The notes below the pieces were generated by a model. The model did no database searches and had not been told where the DNA came from. It was given only the letters and a program-made list of their open reading frames with translations. A program made the translations under genes and the position numbers. Of a DNA stretch of 64,000 nt, positions 1 through 6,060 are shown in pieces. The DNA comes from Candidatus Aminicenantota bacterium (lineage in GTDB: Bacteria > Acidobacteriota > Aminicenantia > Aminicenantales > Aminicenantaceae), in the NCBI GenBank assembly GCA_014727835.1, contig WJMT01000046.1, forward strand, positions 28,902-92,901, given 5' to 3'. The first letter of the stretch is position 1. Every line of letters starts with the position of its first letter.

Positions 1-35
1 CGGGAGGTCTGGCCGTTTCCAGCCAAGCCCTGTCG

Positions 36-71
36 GTCAGGTCTCATGGCAGATGCTTTAGAGAACCTGAC
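36..71. other. Imperfect hairpin in left-edge intergenic DNA
   Basis: GTCAGGT-CTC and GAG-A-ACCTGAC form a stem of about ten pairs with one bulge around a 15-nt loop. No T-run follows, so it is not a classical terminator. Bases 1-330 contain no convincing protein gene. Besides this hairpin they hold AT-rich DNA and one copy of a duplicated promoter region. The GC-richer first 80 bases could be the 3' end of a structured RNA cut by the window edge, but I could not assign a family. Confidence 0.35.
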
Positions 72-189
72 TCGGAGTTAAGAAAAATGATATCAAATTC
101 ACGTCCTTTTTCCAACAAAATAATGAACCTGGAGATTTCATAAAAAAAGGCGATTAAAATTGAAAACAAAAGCAAGGAAAATGTCCATA

Positions 190-278
190 TCATTGTTCAT
201 AAAAAATTCTTGTATATCGCAGAAATGAATTTAGTAATGAAAACATCGCCATTTTTTTGAATAGTACAGGTAAAATAA
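190..278 (+). repeat. Duplicated promoter/leader region, copy A
   Basis: About 90 bp here align with bases 1345-1440. Shared blocks are TCATTGTT, AAAAA, CTTG-ATATCG, TAATGAAAACATCG, a T-run, and GAATAGT-CAGGT-AAA. Each copy lies directly upstream of a coding unit: this one precedes the CXXC peptide and Fe-S membrane protein, the other the 595-aa unknown protein. The similarity covers the promoter and the start of the leader, so shared regulation is likely. The regulator is unknown. Confidence 0.7.
210..238 (+). promoter_or_regulatory. Probable sigma-70 promoter of the CXXC/Fe-S operon
   Basis: TTGTAT, a 17-bp spacer and AGTAAT sit inside duplicated copy A, at the position matching TTGAAT-N17-GATAAT in copy B. 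Conservation of both boxes and of the spacing supports a real promoter. It would give a leader of about 85 nt before the start at 331. Confidence 0.5.
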
Positions 279-330
279 TTCTTAAAATTTTTTCAAAAAA
301 ACATTATCCTATAGATTCGAAGGGTAAAGA

Positions 331-465
331 ATGAAACGCAAATTCTCTTATTTCCTTTTTATTCTGTCTGTTGTTTTCATTTTCATTGGTCTCAAGTCGG
401 GTGAATTTGCCGCGGTCTTGGAAAAAGCTGTGACCATCTGTTTGAGCTGCATAGGAATCGGATGA
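331..465 (+). CDS. CD1871A-family small CXXC-motif membrane protein
   Basis: This 44-residue ORF is too short for the supplied track. It has a basic start (MKRKF), one hydrophobic segment over residues 6-20, a short amphipathic stretch, and the C-terminal motif ICLSCIGIG carrying a CxxC pair. Size, single helix and terminal CxxC-IGIG match the CD1871A family of CXXC proteins; that assignment is from memory of the family. AGGG lies just upstream of the ATG. The stop is 7 nt before the Fe-S membrane protein gene, so the two are surely cotranscribed. The Cys pair could bind metal or exchange disulfides with the partner's cluster cysteines. Function in the family is unknown. Confidence 0.75.
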   Translation: MKRKFSYFLFILSVVFIFIGLKSGEFAAVLEKAVTICLSCIGIG

Positions 466-472
466 TAATCCA

Positions 473-1357
473 ATGAATCTGTTAGGAAAACGCAAGTGGT
501 TTCAATCAGCGAGTGCTCTGTTTTTTAACCTGAATCTTCCTCTTTTTTTCACAGGCGCGATTCACAAAGGCCCTACCAAGGGAATCTGTGTGCCGGTTTT
601 CAACTGCTATTCCTGTCCGGCAGCTATGGGTGCCTGTCCTATCGGTTCTCTTCAGAATTCCCTGGCCAACCTCAGGTTTAATCTGTCGTTGGGCATTTAT
701 CAGTTTGGTCTTTATGTGATCGGTTCAATGGCTGTGGTGGGAAGCCTTATCGGACGAATTCCCTGTGGTTGGTTGTGTCCGTTTGGACTGATTCAGGAAC
801 TGTTCTATAAAATCCCTTCCCCCAAACTGAAAATCCCCGGATTCTTCAAATATTTCCGATACGTCTTTCTCATCGTGTTTGTGGTGCTGATGCCGCTTTT
901 GGTGGTTGATCCTTTAGGCCTGGGACAGACTTGGTTTTGCAAATTGATCTGTCCTGCCGGGACTCTGGAAGCCGGACTCCCTCTGCTAGCTGCCAATTCA
1001 GCTCTGCGTTCTCAGGTGGGATTTCTATTTGCCTGGAAATTTCTTCTTCTGATAGGTTTTTTGGTTTGGATGGTATTCACACTGCGGCCATTCTGCCGGA
1101 GCGTATGCCCTCTGGGAACCATCCTTGGATTTTTCAACAAAGCCAGCCTTTTCCAGATGCATGTGGATGATGAAAAATGCACTCAATGTGGCCAATGTGC
1201 CAGAGTTTGTCCAGTAGGATTGGATCCCAACTTGACCCCCAACTCACCTGAATGCATCAGGTGTTTGAAGTGTCTGGACACCTGTTCTTATGGAGCTGTC
1301 AATTATAATTTTTTAAAAAAACACAAACAAGAAAAATGTTCAAGTCATTGTTTTTGA
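473..1357 (+). CDS. NapH/NosR-like 4Fe-4S membrane protein
   Basis: A 294-residue polytopic membrane protein with a ferredoxin tail. After a hydrophobic N-terminus it carries a Cys-rich segment (CYSCPAAMGACPIG), several transmembrane helices, and two CxxxCP signatures, CGWLCPFG and CRSVCPLG. These are typical of the NapH/CcoG/YccM-type '4Fe-4S binding' membrane family. Residues from about 237 hold two clusters: CTQCGQCARVCPVG and CIRCLKCLDTCSYG. Such proteins pass electrons between the quinone pool or cytosolic donors and periplasmic acceptors or maturation partners. No nitrate, nitrous-oxide or cytochrome-oxidase genes are nearby, so the acceptor is not known. The CXXC peptide just upstream is a likely partner. 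Confidence 0.85.
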   Translation: MNLLGKRKWFQSASALFFNLNLPLFFTGAIHKGPTKGICVPVFNCYSCPAAMGACPIGSLQNSLANLRFNLSLGIYQFGLYVIGSMAVVGSLIGRIPCGWLCPFGLIQELFYKIPSPKLKIPGFFKYFRYVFLIVFVVLMPLLVVDPLGLGQTWFCKLICPAGTLEAGLPLLAANSALRSQVGFLFAWKFLLLIGFLVWMVFTLRPFCRSVCPLGTILGFFNKASLFQMHVDDEKCTQCGQCARVCPVGLDPNLTPNSPECIRCLKCLDTCSYGAVNYNFLKKHKQEKCSSHCF

Positions 1358-1440
1358 AAAAGGCTTGAATATCGATACATAGAAGATGATAATGAAAACA
1401 TCGGCTTTTTTTATGAATAGTCCAGGTTAAAGGATAAAAC
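1345..1440 (+). repeat. Duplicated promoter/leader region, copy B
   Basis: Counterpart of bases 190-278. It starts inside the last codons of the Fe-S protein gene and runs to the start of the 595-aa ORF. The shared part includes the -35/-10 pair and a conserved downstream block ATGAAAACATCG with a T-run and GAATAGTCCAGG. Its overlap with the 3' end of a gene suggests a segmental duplication that brought the promoter in, though chance similarity in the few coding bases cannot be excluded. Confidence 0.7.
1365..1393 (+). promoter_or_regulatory. Probable promoter of the 595-aa gene
   Basis: TTGAAT-N17-GATAAT at the same relative place as the promoter in copy A. It implies a leader of about 43 nt. 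AAAGGA lies 7 nt before the ATG at 1443 and serves as ribosome binding site. Confidence 0.5.
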
Positions 1441-1442
1441 AA

Positions 1443-3230
1443 ATGAATTTATCGGATCGTGAAAGACGGGATTTGATTGCCCAGTGGGCTTTTGATACAA
1501 GGAGCATCCTGGGCCGCATGCACCTCTGGCTGGAAAATGTGGAAATGGAATGGTTCAGAGGAAAACAGCCCACCGAACTCCATCATATCGGGTTCATGGA
1601 TGGACGCATGGAGCGGCTGATGACCATGACCGCAGCTGTGACAGCACTGGGAACCCAACTTTTTGGCCGCTATGGAGAAGGGAAAGGAAAATCCAAAAAA
1701 GAGCTGAACCGTGTGAAAAAAGATGGGGATGCCATCTCTGCCTATGCCATGAGCGAAAGTCTGTGGTATGCCACACGCCAGCTCCCAGAAAATCATGCGG
1801 TTCTGGTGTGTATGGGAGAAGGATTGATGCCCAAAGTGGGAGAGACCAAGGAGATGGGCTCTAATCCACAGTTGGGATTCGGAAGAGTCTATGCGCGCCC
1901 CCAGGTGGCCAAATGGCTGGACAGCTGTGTGGCCCGATTGTTGAATGAAGAAAAGTACGGATGGGATGAATTCAGGCAAGATATCAAAATTTCCGGGGTC
2001 ACAGTCTGGGGAGCAGCCATTGATACTCTGGAAAACACATCCCGCTTTGCCAAGGGAAAACCCACTGGTCCTTTGACTGTCCTGCACCTCTTCAACCAGC
2101 CTCTTCACATCACCAAGCCCTATGAAGCATACATGGGGAATCTCTTTCTCCCTGTTGAAGTGGTCCGGAAAGCTGAAGAACATTCCGTGCTTCTGGATTT
2201 CATGACACCCCGAAAAAAAGTGGTGGAAGCATTGGAGGCCACATATCCCGGTATCCAGAGAAAACACATTCATGTTTGGACTTTAGGAGGAGAGAGCCGG
2301 ACCAAAAGGCTGGGCTGGCTGTGGAAACAGTGGGAAGATCTCGGAGTACATCTGGTGGAAGACGGGTGGACACTTCCCACCAAAGGAAAAGCGTTCAGCG
2401 ATTCCGGAACCTATGCTCCCACTTACTTGGTGGGAACATGGAAAGACAAAGACAATGAGACTCATATATTTTTATTAGATGGTTATGCCGCCTCTGCTGA
2501 AGCCATGCAAGCTGTCAGCCTCACTCCAGCCCTGGACTTGGACGGAACGCTGGTGACATTTACTTCAAAATTCGAACTCTCCATTGAAAAAGAGCAGCAT
2601 GTCATGCAGCTGGACCCGGACCATCCGGAATTCAAACAAAATCTGGAGAAACTGTTCCAAAAATCTGTAGACCAGGAAACAGCTGACACATACAGGGATA
2701 TGATCATGGAAGCCAGAGAAGCAGAAATGCCCTCTAATCCCCGGGTTATCCGAGCGGATGATTTTTTTCCTGAAAAAAAATGGGAAGTGATGGCCTTTTC
2801 AGGTTACATGTGCGATGATCCTTACACCGGAGCATCTGGGGTGGAACGCATCAATGAGAAAAGCTATAAGGTGACGACCCGTATATCCACTCCCCGTGCA
2901 GGAAAACGGATCACCTTCACTCTGCGCTTGATGGAAGAACCTGAAGAACAGCGGCTGGTGTTCAATCCGCTGCTTATCCGATTTATATACGGCGAAGATT
3001 TCCGGGCCCGGCCGGTCAAAATATCTGATTCAGGGCGGATAAGGAATGAACTCCAGACTCTTTGTTCCGAAGCACTGGAATATCAGGGCGGCGGAAAAAT
3101 CAGGGTTCATTTTGACAAAATTCCACCAGAAGTTATTTCACTCAAAGACCAGAAAGTCCTTCGTGAAGTTCTCCACTGGTACAAGAAACACCATCCCCTC
3201 TGGTTCCGCTGGCTGGAAATCCCCTCTTGA
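1443..3230 (+). CDS. Unknown 595-aa cytoplasmic protein
   Basis: I do not recognise this protein. It has no signal peptide or membrane helix. It is rich in Trp and charged residues and looks like one large soluble protein. The first 120 residues are helical, with an ELHHIGFMDGRMERL segment. The middle contains HIHVWTLGGESRTKRLGWLWKQWEDLG, and the last 100 residues include a mixed sheet/helix region ending HPLWFRWLEIPS. Codon use resembles its neighbours and the frame is uninterrupted, so it is a real gene. AAAGGA before the ATG sets the start. It shares a duplicated promoter region with the CXXC/Fe-S operon, which suggests joint regulation. Confidence 0.8.
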   Translation: MNLSDRERRDLIAQWAFDTRSILGRMHLWLENVEMEWFRGKQPTELHHIGFMDGRMERLMTMTAAVTALGTQLFGRYGEGKGKSKKELNRVKKDGDAISAYAMSESLWYATRQLPENHAVLVCMGEGLMPKVGETKEMGSNPQLGFGRVYARPQVAKWLDSCVARLLNEEKYGWDEFRQDIKISGVTVWGAAIDTLENTSRFAKGKPTGPLTVLHLFNQPLHITKPYEAYMGNLFLPVEVVRKAEEHSVLLDFMTPRKKVVEALEATYPGIQRKHIHVWTLGGESRTKRLGWLWKQWEDLGVHLVEDGWTLPTKGKAFSDSGTYAPTYLVGTWKDKDNETHIFLLDGYAASAEAMQAVSLTPALDLDGTLVTFTSKFELSIEKEQHVMQLDPDHPEFKQNLEKLFQKSVDQETADTYRDMIMEAREAEMPSNPRVIRADDFFPEKKWEVMAFSGYMCDDPYTGASGVERINEKSYKVTTRISTPRAGKRITFTLRLMEEPEEQRLVFNPLLIRFIYGEDFRARPVKISDSGRIRNELQTLCSEALEYQGGGKIRVHFDKIPPEVISLKDQKVLREVLHWYKKHHPLWFRWLEIPS

Positions 3231-3301
3231 TATAAAATATAGCAAATTTTTTCAAACTGTTTACTTTACACGCATTATCAATTATGATAAACATTAAAAT
3301 A

Positions 3302-3333
3302 CAATAGAATTGGTTGTATATACATTTCTATTG
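3302..3333. promoter_or_regulatory. Perfect 8-bp inverted repeat, candidate operator
   Basis: CAATAGAA and TTCTATTG are exact inverted repeats separated by 16 bp, lying 30-60 bp before the winged-helix gene in very AT-rich DNA that would carry its promoter. Two half-sites in a dyad suit a dimeric DNA-binding protein, and autoregulation by the adjacent winged-helix protein is the natural guess. Confidence 0.45.
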
Positions 3334-3362
3334 GTACTAAAACATATGTTTTGGGTGATCAA

Positions 3363-3692
3363 ATGTTAGAACCGCTGTTGGAGTCAGAAAAAAAGGAGAA
3401 GATCCTTCTCTATATTTATACCCATGGTGAATCCTATCCCAGCGAAATTTCTAAATGCTTTAATTTTTATATCAACACGGTCCAAAACCAACTGCTGAAT
3501 TTAGAAAAAGGAGGCGTTCTCTACAGCAAACTTAAGGGAAAGGTCAGACTCTTTGGATTCAATCCCCGCTATGCTTTTAAAAAAGAATTGGAAGGATTGT
3601 TGGAGAAAACACTAAAGTTTATTCCTTTAAAAGAAAAGCAAAAGTATTACAGACCCAGACTGAGGCCGCGGCGGACCGGAAAAGCTTTCTGA
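3363..3692 (+). CDS. Winged-helix DNA-binding protein, partner of nucleotidyltransferase
   Basis: A protein of 109 residues from the ATG at 3363; the track starts 4 codons earlier at a TTG. Residues about 8-65 form a winged-helix fold: EKILLYIYTHGESYPSEISKCFNFYINTVQNQLLNLEKGGVLYSKLKGK, with recognition helix and wing. The C-terminal 40 residues are strongly basic (RPRLRPRRTGKAF). It ends one base before the nucleotidyltransferase gene, so the two form one transcriptional unit. Winged-helix plus nucleotidyltransferase pairs are common mobile-type modules, some related to AbiE-like or MNT-type toxin-antitoxin systems. A DNA-binding repressor role is inferred. Confidence 0.75.
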   Translation: MLEPLLESEKKEKILLYIYTHGESYPSEISKCFNFYINTVQNQLLNLEKGGVLYSKLKGKVRLFGFNPRYAFKKELEGLLEKTLKFIPLKEKQKYYRPRLRPRRTGKAF

Positions 3693-3693
3693 T

Positions 3694-4230
3694 ATGAAAA
3701 AACACCTCTCTCTGAAACAATTGGCAGTTACGATCTCTGACCTCTTGAACAAAAATGGAATCGATGCGGTTCTTTCAGGAGGAGCTTGTGTTACGATTTA
3801 CACCCATAACAAATATATGTCTTATGATTTGGATTTTGTTCTTCTCTCACCCACAGCTTTTGAAAAAATCAATAAAGTGATGAAACAGATCGGATTCAAA
3901 CCGGAAGGTAAGTATTTCAAACATGATAAAAGTCCCTATCTGGTGGACTTTCTCTCTCCTCCTTTATCCGTAGGTGAAGAACCAGTTAAAAAAATTGAGG
4001 AATTAAAAGAAGGCGAAAAGATATTGAGACTCCTCTCCCCTACAGACTGTGTCAAAGACAGGCTGGCTGCTTTTTATCACTGGAATGACCAACAATGCCT
4101 GGAACAAGCTGTGCTGGTTTGTGAGAACCAAAAAGTGAACCTAAAAGAAGTTCAGCGATGGTCAAAGAAGGAAGGCATGAGCCAAAAGTTTGAAGTGTTT
4201 AAAAGTAACTTAAAAGCTTCCGGATCATGA
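3694..4230 (+). CDS. Nucleotidyltransferase-fold protein (AbiEii/MNT-like)
   Basis: 178 residues with the nucleotidyltransferase signature near residues 28-52: a Gly-Gly loop (LSGGACVTIY) followed by the acidic motif SYDLDFV. A third acidic position, in PYLVDF, follows near residue 90. This is the pol-beta-type NTase arrangement found in AbiEii-like toxins and in small NTases paired with a winged-helix gene. The later part, LLSPTDCVKDRLAAFYHWND, is also usual in such proteins. It may nucleotidylate RNA or protein. Whether this pair acts as a toxin-antitoxin system cannot be read from sequence alone. The reading frame stays open beyond its stop (see the next feature). Confidence 0.7.
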   Translation: MKKHLSLKQLAVTISDLLNKNGIDAVLSGGACVTIYTHNKYMSYDLDFVLLSPTAFEKINKVMKQIGFKPEGKYFKHDKSPYLVDFLSPPLSVGEEPVKKIEELKEGEKILRLLSPTDCVKDRLAAFYHWNDQQCLEQAVLVCENQKVNLKEVQRWSKKEGMSQKFEVFKSNLKASGS

Positions 4231-4434
4231 TTCTGGTCAGTTTGGGAAAAATATTTCAGTCGTTATCTCGTTTTTGGACCGGTAGGATTTCTTAGCCGTT
4301 CTTGGCAGAATCACTTTTATTATGACCTTTTGAAAAAGGATAAAATAAAAGACCGAGAGTGCTATGTGGTCCAAGATGTCTCCATCAAATTTGAGAAAAA
4401 AACTGCAATCAAGGTGAAATCTGGGTGGACTGTT
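4231..4434 (+). pseudogene. Possible gene remnant, no start codon
   Basis: Directly after the nucleotidyltransferase TGA, and in the same frame, 67 sense codons read FWSVWEKYFSRYLVFGPVGF.., then a stretch like YDLLKKDKIKDRECYVVQ. The frame closes at 4477-4479, antisense to the sulfatase 3' end. Composition is protein-like, with a pattern (ligand-type 'K.INGRECYVV') reminiscent of LolA-like lipoprotein-sorting or similar outer-membrane proteins. There is no start or ribosome binding site. I read it as the decayed 3' end of a lost gene. A nonsense mutation shortening the nucleotidyltransferase is less likely. Confidence 0.35.
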
Positions 4435-5866
4435 ATGCTTTTTTCTTCCGCTTTTCCAATTGATCCTCCGCAGGTCTGACGGTTTTTCTATGCTCTTCCA
4501 CCACCTGATTGATCTCTTGGATCACTTCAGGATGCTGATCTGCTATGTTGTATTTTTCACTAGGATCGTGCCCCAGGTGAAAAAGTAAAGGGATTTTATG
4601 TTCTGTGCGCTCTCCGCCCATTCCATAGGAACCTTGGGTGATGTAATGGGCTTTAAAGGGCCCTTTACGGGCTGCATACACCTGCTCCCCGCGATAATAG
4701 ATCATGGTTTCTCTGGGACTGGCCAGTCCATTGAAAATCACGGCTGACAAGTCGTATCCATCCATTTCTCTATCCTTTGGAACCTCAGCTCCGCTCAGAG
4801 CACACACAGTGGGAAACAGGTCCAGAGTGGAGCCCATATCCATAATAGTGCTAGGTTTGATCCGGCCGGGCCAGTAAAAAATAGTGGGCTCCCGCATCCC
4901 CCCTTCCCAAGTGGTTCCTTTGCCCATCCGGAGCAGTCCAGCAGATCCTCCTGCCTGCAGCATGGAAAGCCAGGGTCCATTATCTGAAGAAAACACTATC
5001 AGAGTGTTTTGAGCGAGATTTTCTTGTTCCAGAGTTTGGAGAATTGTTCCCACACTCCAATCCACCTCTGCCATGACATCTCCGAACAGACCGCGGCGGC
5101 TGACACCGTCAAATTCACTGGACGCAAACAAGGGGGTATGAACCATGCTGTGGGGAAAATAAATAAAAAACGGCTGATTTTTATTCTGTTTGATGAATTG
5201 GACAGCTTCTTGGGTGTATCGCTGTGTGATGGTGTTTTGATCCGCAGGACGTTCGATCACCTCTTCATTCCGCATCAACGGAACATTCCAGTAGTGGCTT
5301 TTGGGTCTGTACCGCAATTTCTCAAATGCGTTTTCACCGCCCACATAATCCATGTCATTGGAGTAAGGGATGCCAAAATAATAATCAAAGCCGTGTTCTG
5401 TGGGAAGGTAAGGAGGCAGATGTCCCAGGTGCCACTTACCGATACAAGCTGTGGCATAACCCCCTTTTTTAAGGGCCTCGGCTAAGGTGATTTCTGTTTC
5501 CGGTATCCCGCCTGTAGAATCCGGGAACAGGACCCGTCTCTCATCACTGCACAGACCGCTGCGAATGGGATAGCGTCCGGTTATTAGGGCAGCCCGGCTG
5601 GGCGTGCACACACTGGCTGCCACATAAAAACTGTTCCACTTCTGTCCTTGAGCTGCCATCCGGTCCAGATTGGGAGTGGACATGGTGGGATGCCCGAAAG
5701 CCCCCAGGTCCCCATAACCCAGGTCATCACAGAAAATAACAATGATATTGGGCTTTGCCTGTGATTTTCTGGTATCGCAGCCTAAAACACCCAGTAAGGA
5801 CAACGAAGCCGCCCCCATTCCCGAAACCTTTATGAATTCTCTTCGGGTGTATTTTTTGTCACTCAT
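4433..5866 (-). CDS. Exported arylsulfatase-family sulfatase
   Basis: 477 residues. The N-terminus MSDKKYTRREFIKVSGMGAASLSLLGVLGC combines a Tat-type motif (TRREFIK) with a possible lipobox ending at Cys30, so export in folded form is likely. The sulfatase core begins PNIIVIFCDDLGYGD (metal-binding DD). It contains the formylglycine site CTPSRAALITGR and later SDNGPW. The Cys in CTPSR must be converted to formylglycine by a sulfatase-modifying enzyme, and none is encoded in this window. The substrate is unknown; sulfated polysaccharides are typical. AAAGGAGG before the ATG gives a strong start. It lies on the same strand as the second sulfatase, separated by a repeat-bearing gap. Confidence 0.9.
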   Translation of the reverse strand: MSDKKYTRREFIKVSGMGAASLSLLGVLGCDTRKSQAKPNIIVIFCDDLGYGDLGAFGHPTMSTPNLDRMAAQGQKWNSFYVAASVCTPSRAALITGRYPIRSGLCSDERRVLFPDSTGGIPETEITLAEALKKGGYATACIGKWHLGHLPPYLPTEHGFDYYFGIPYSNDMDYVGGENAFEKLRYRPKSHYWNVPLMRNEEVIERPADQNTITQRYTQEAVQFIKQNKNQPFFIYFPHSMVHTPLFASSEFDGVSRRGLFGDVMAEVDWSVGTILQTLEQENLAQNTLIVFSSDNGPWLSMLQAGGSAGLLRMGKGTTWEGGMREPTIFYWPGRIKPSTIMDMGSTLDLFPTVCALSGAEVPKDREMDGYDLSAVIFNGLASPRETMIYYRGEQVYAARKGPFKAHYITQGSYGMGGERTEHKIPLLFHLGHDPSEKYNIADQHPEVIQEINQVVEEHRKTVRPAEDQLEKRKKKA

Positions 5867-5954
5867 AACTGCCTCCTTTCAAAATCAGGGACACAATACC
5901 TAACATTTTTCTCGCTCCTCTTTTTTAATCTTAATTGCCATTTTTTTGCCATTG

Positions 5955-6001
5955 AGGCGAGCCGATCTTACCGCATCTGCAGCAATCTCGACTCGTGAAT
6001 A
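5955..6001 (-). repeat. Dispersed GCAGATGCG element, internally deleted copy
   Basis: Read on the minus strand this matches the two ends of the full copy at the right edge of the window: TATTCACGA..CGAGATTGC.GCAGATGCG joined directly to GT.AGATCGGCTCGCCT. The 60 bp between the two GCAGATGCG direct repeats of the full copy are missing and one GCAGATGCG remains. That is the outcome expected from recombination or slippage between the repeats. It lies in the gap between the two sulfatase genes. Confidence 0.75.
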
Positions 6002-6018
6002 AGGCTATTGACCTTATT
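5998..6018. other. Hairpin abutting the short repeat copy
   Basis: AATAAGG-CTATTGA-CCTTATT is a perfect 7-bp stem followed by TTTTT on the plus strand. It would be a terminator only for plus-strand transcripts, yet both flanking genes are on the minus strand. It may belong to the leader of the first sulfatase gene or to the repeat. Confidence 0.35.
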
Positions 6019-6060
6019 TTTTCTCTTAAAAATGAGGTAAATGAGTCAACTGTCCCTCAA

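Noticed and set aside
1-80. Possible tRNA, SRP RNA or tmRNA fragment at the left edge
   Set aside because: GTCAGGT recalls SRP RNA, but the GGAAG/AGCAG loops do not match, and no T-loop motif (GGTTCGAATCC) is present.
1449-2273. Minus-strand 274-aa ORF opposite the 595-aa gene
   Set aside because: It is antisense to an intact gene with a ribosome binding site and promoter, is rich in His, Cys and Phe as typical of shadow frames, and has no initiation signals.
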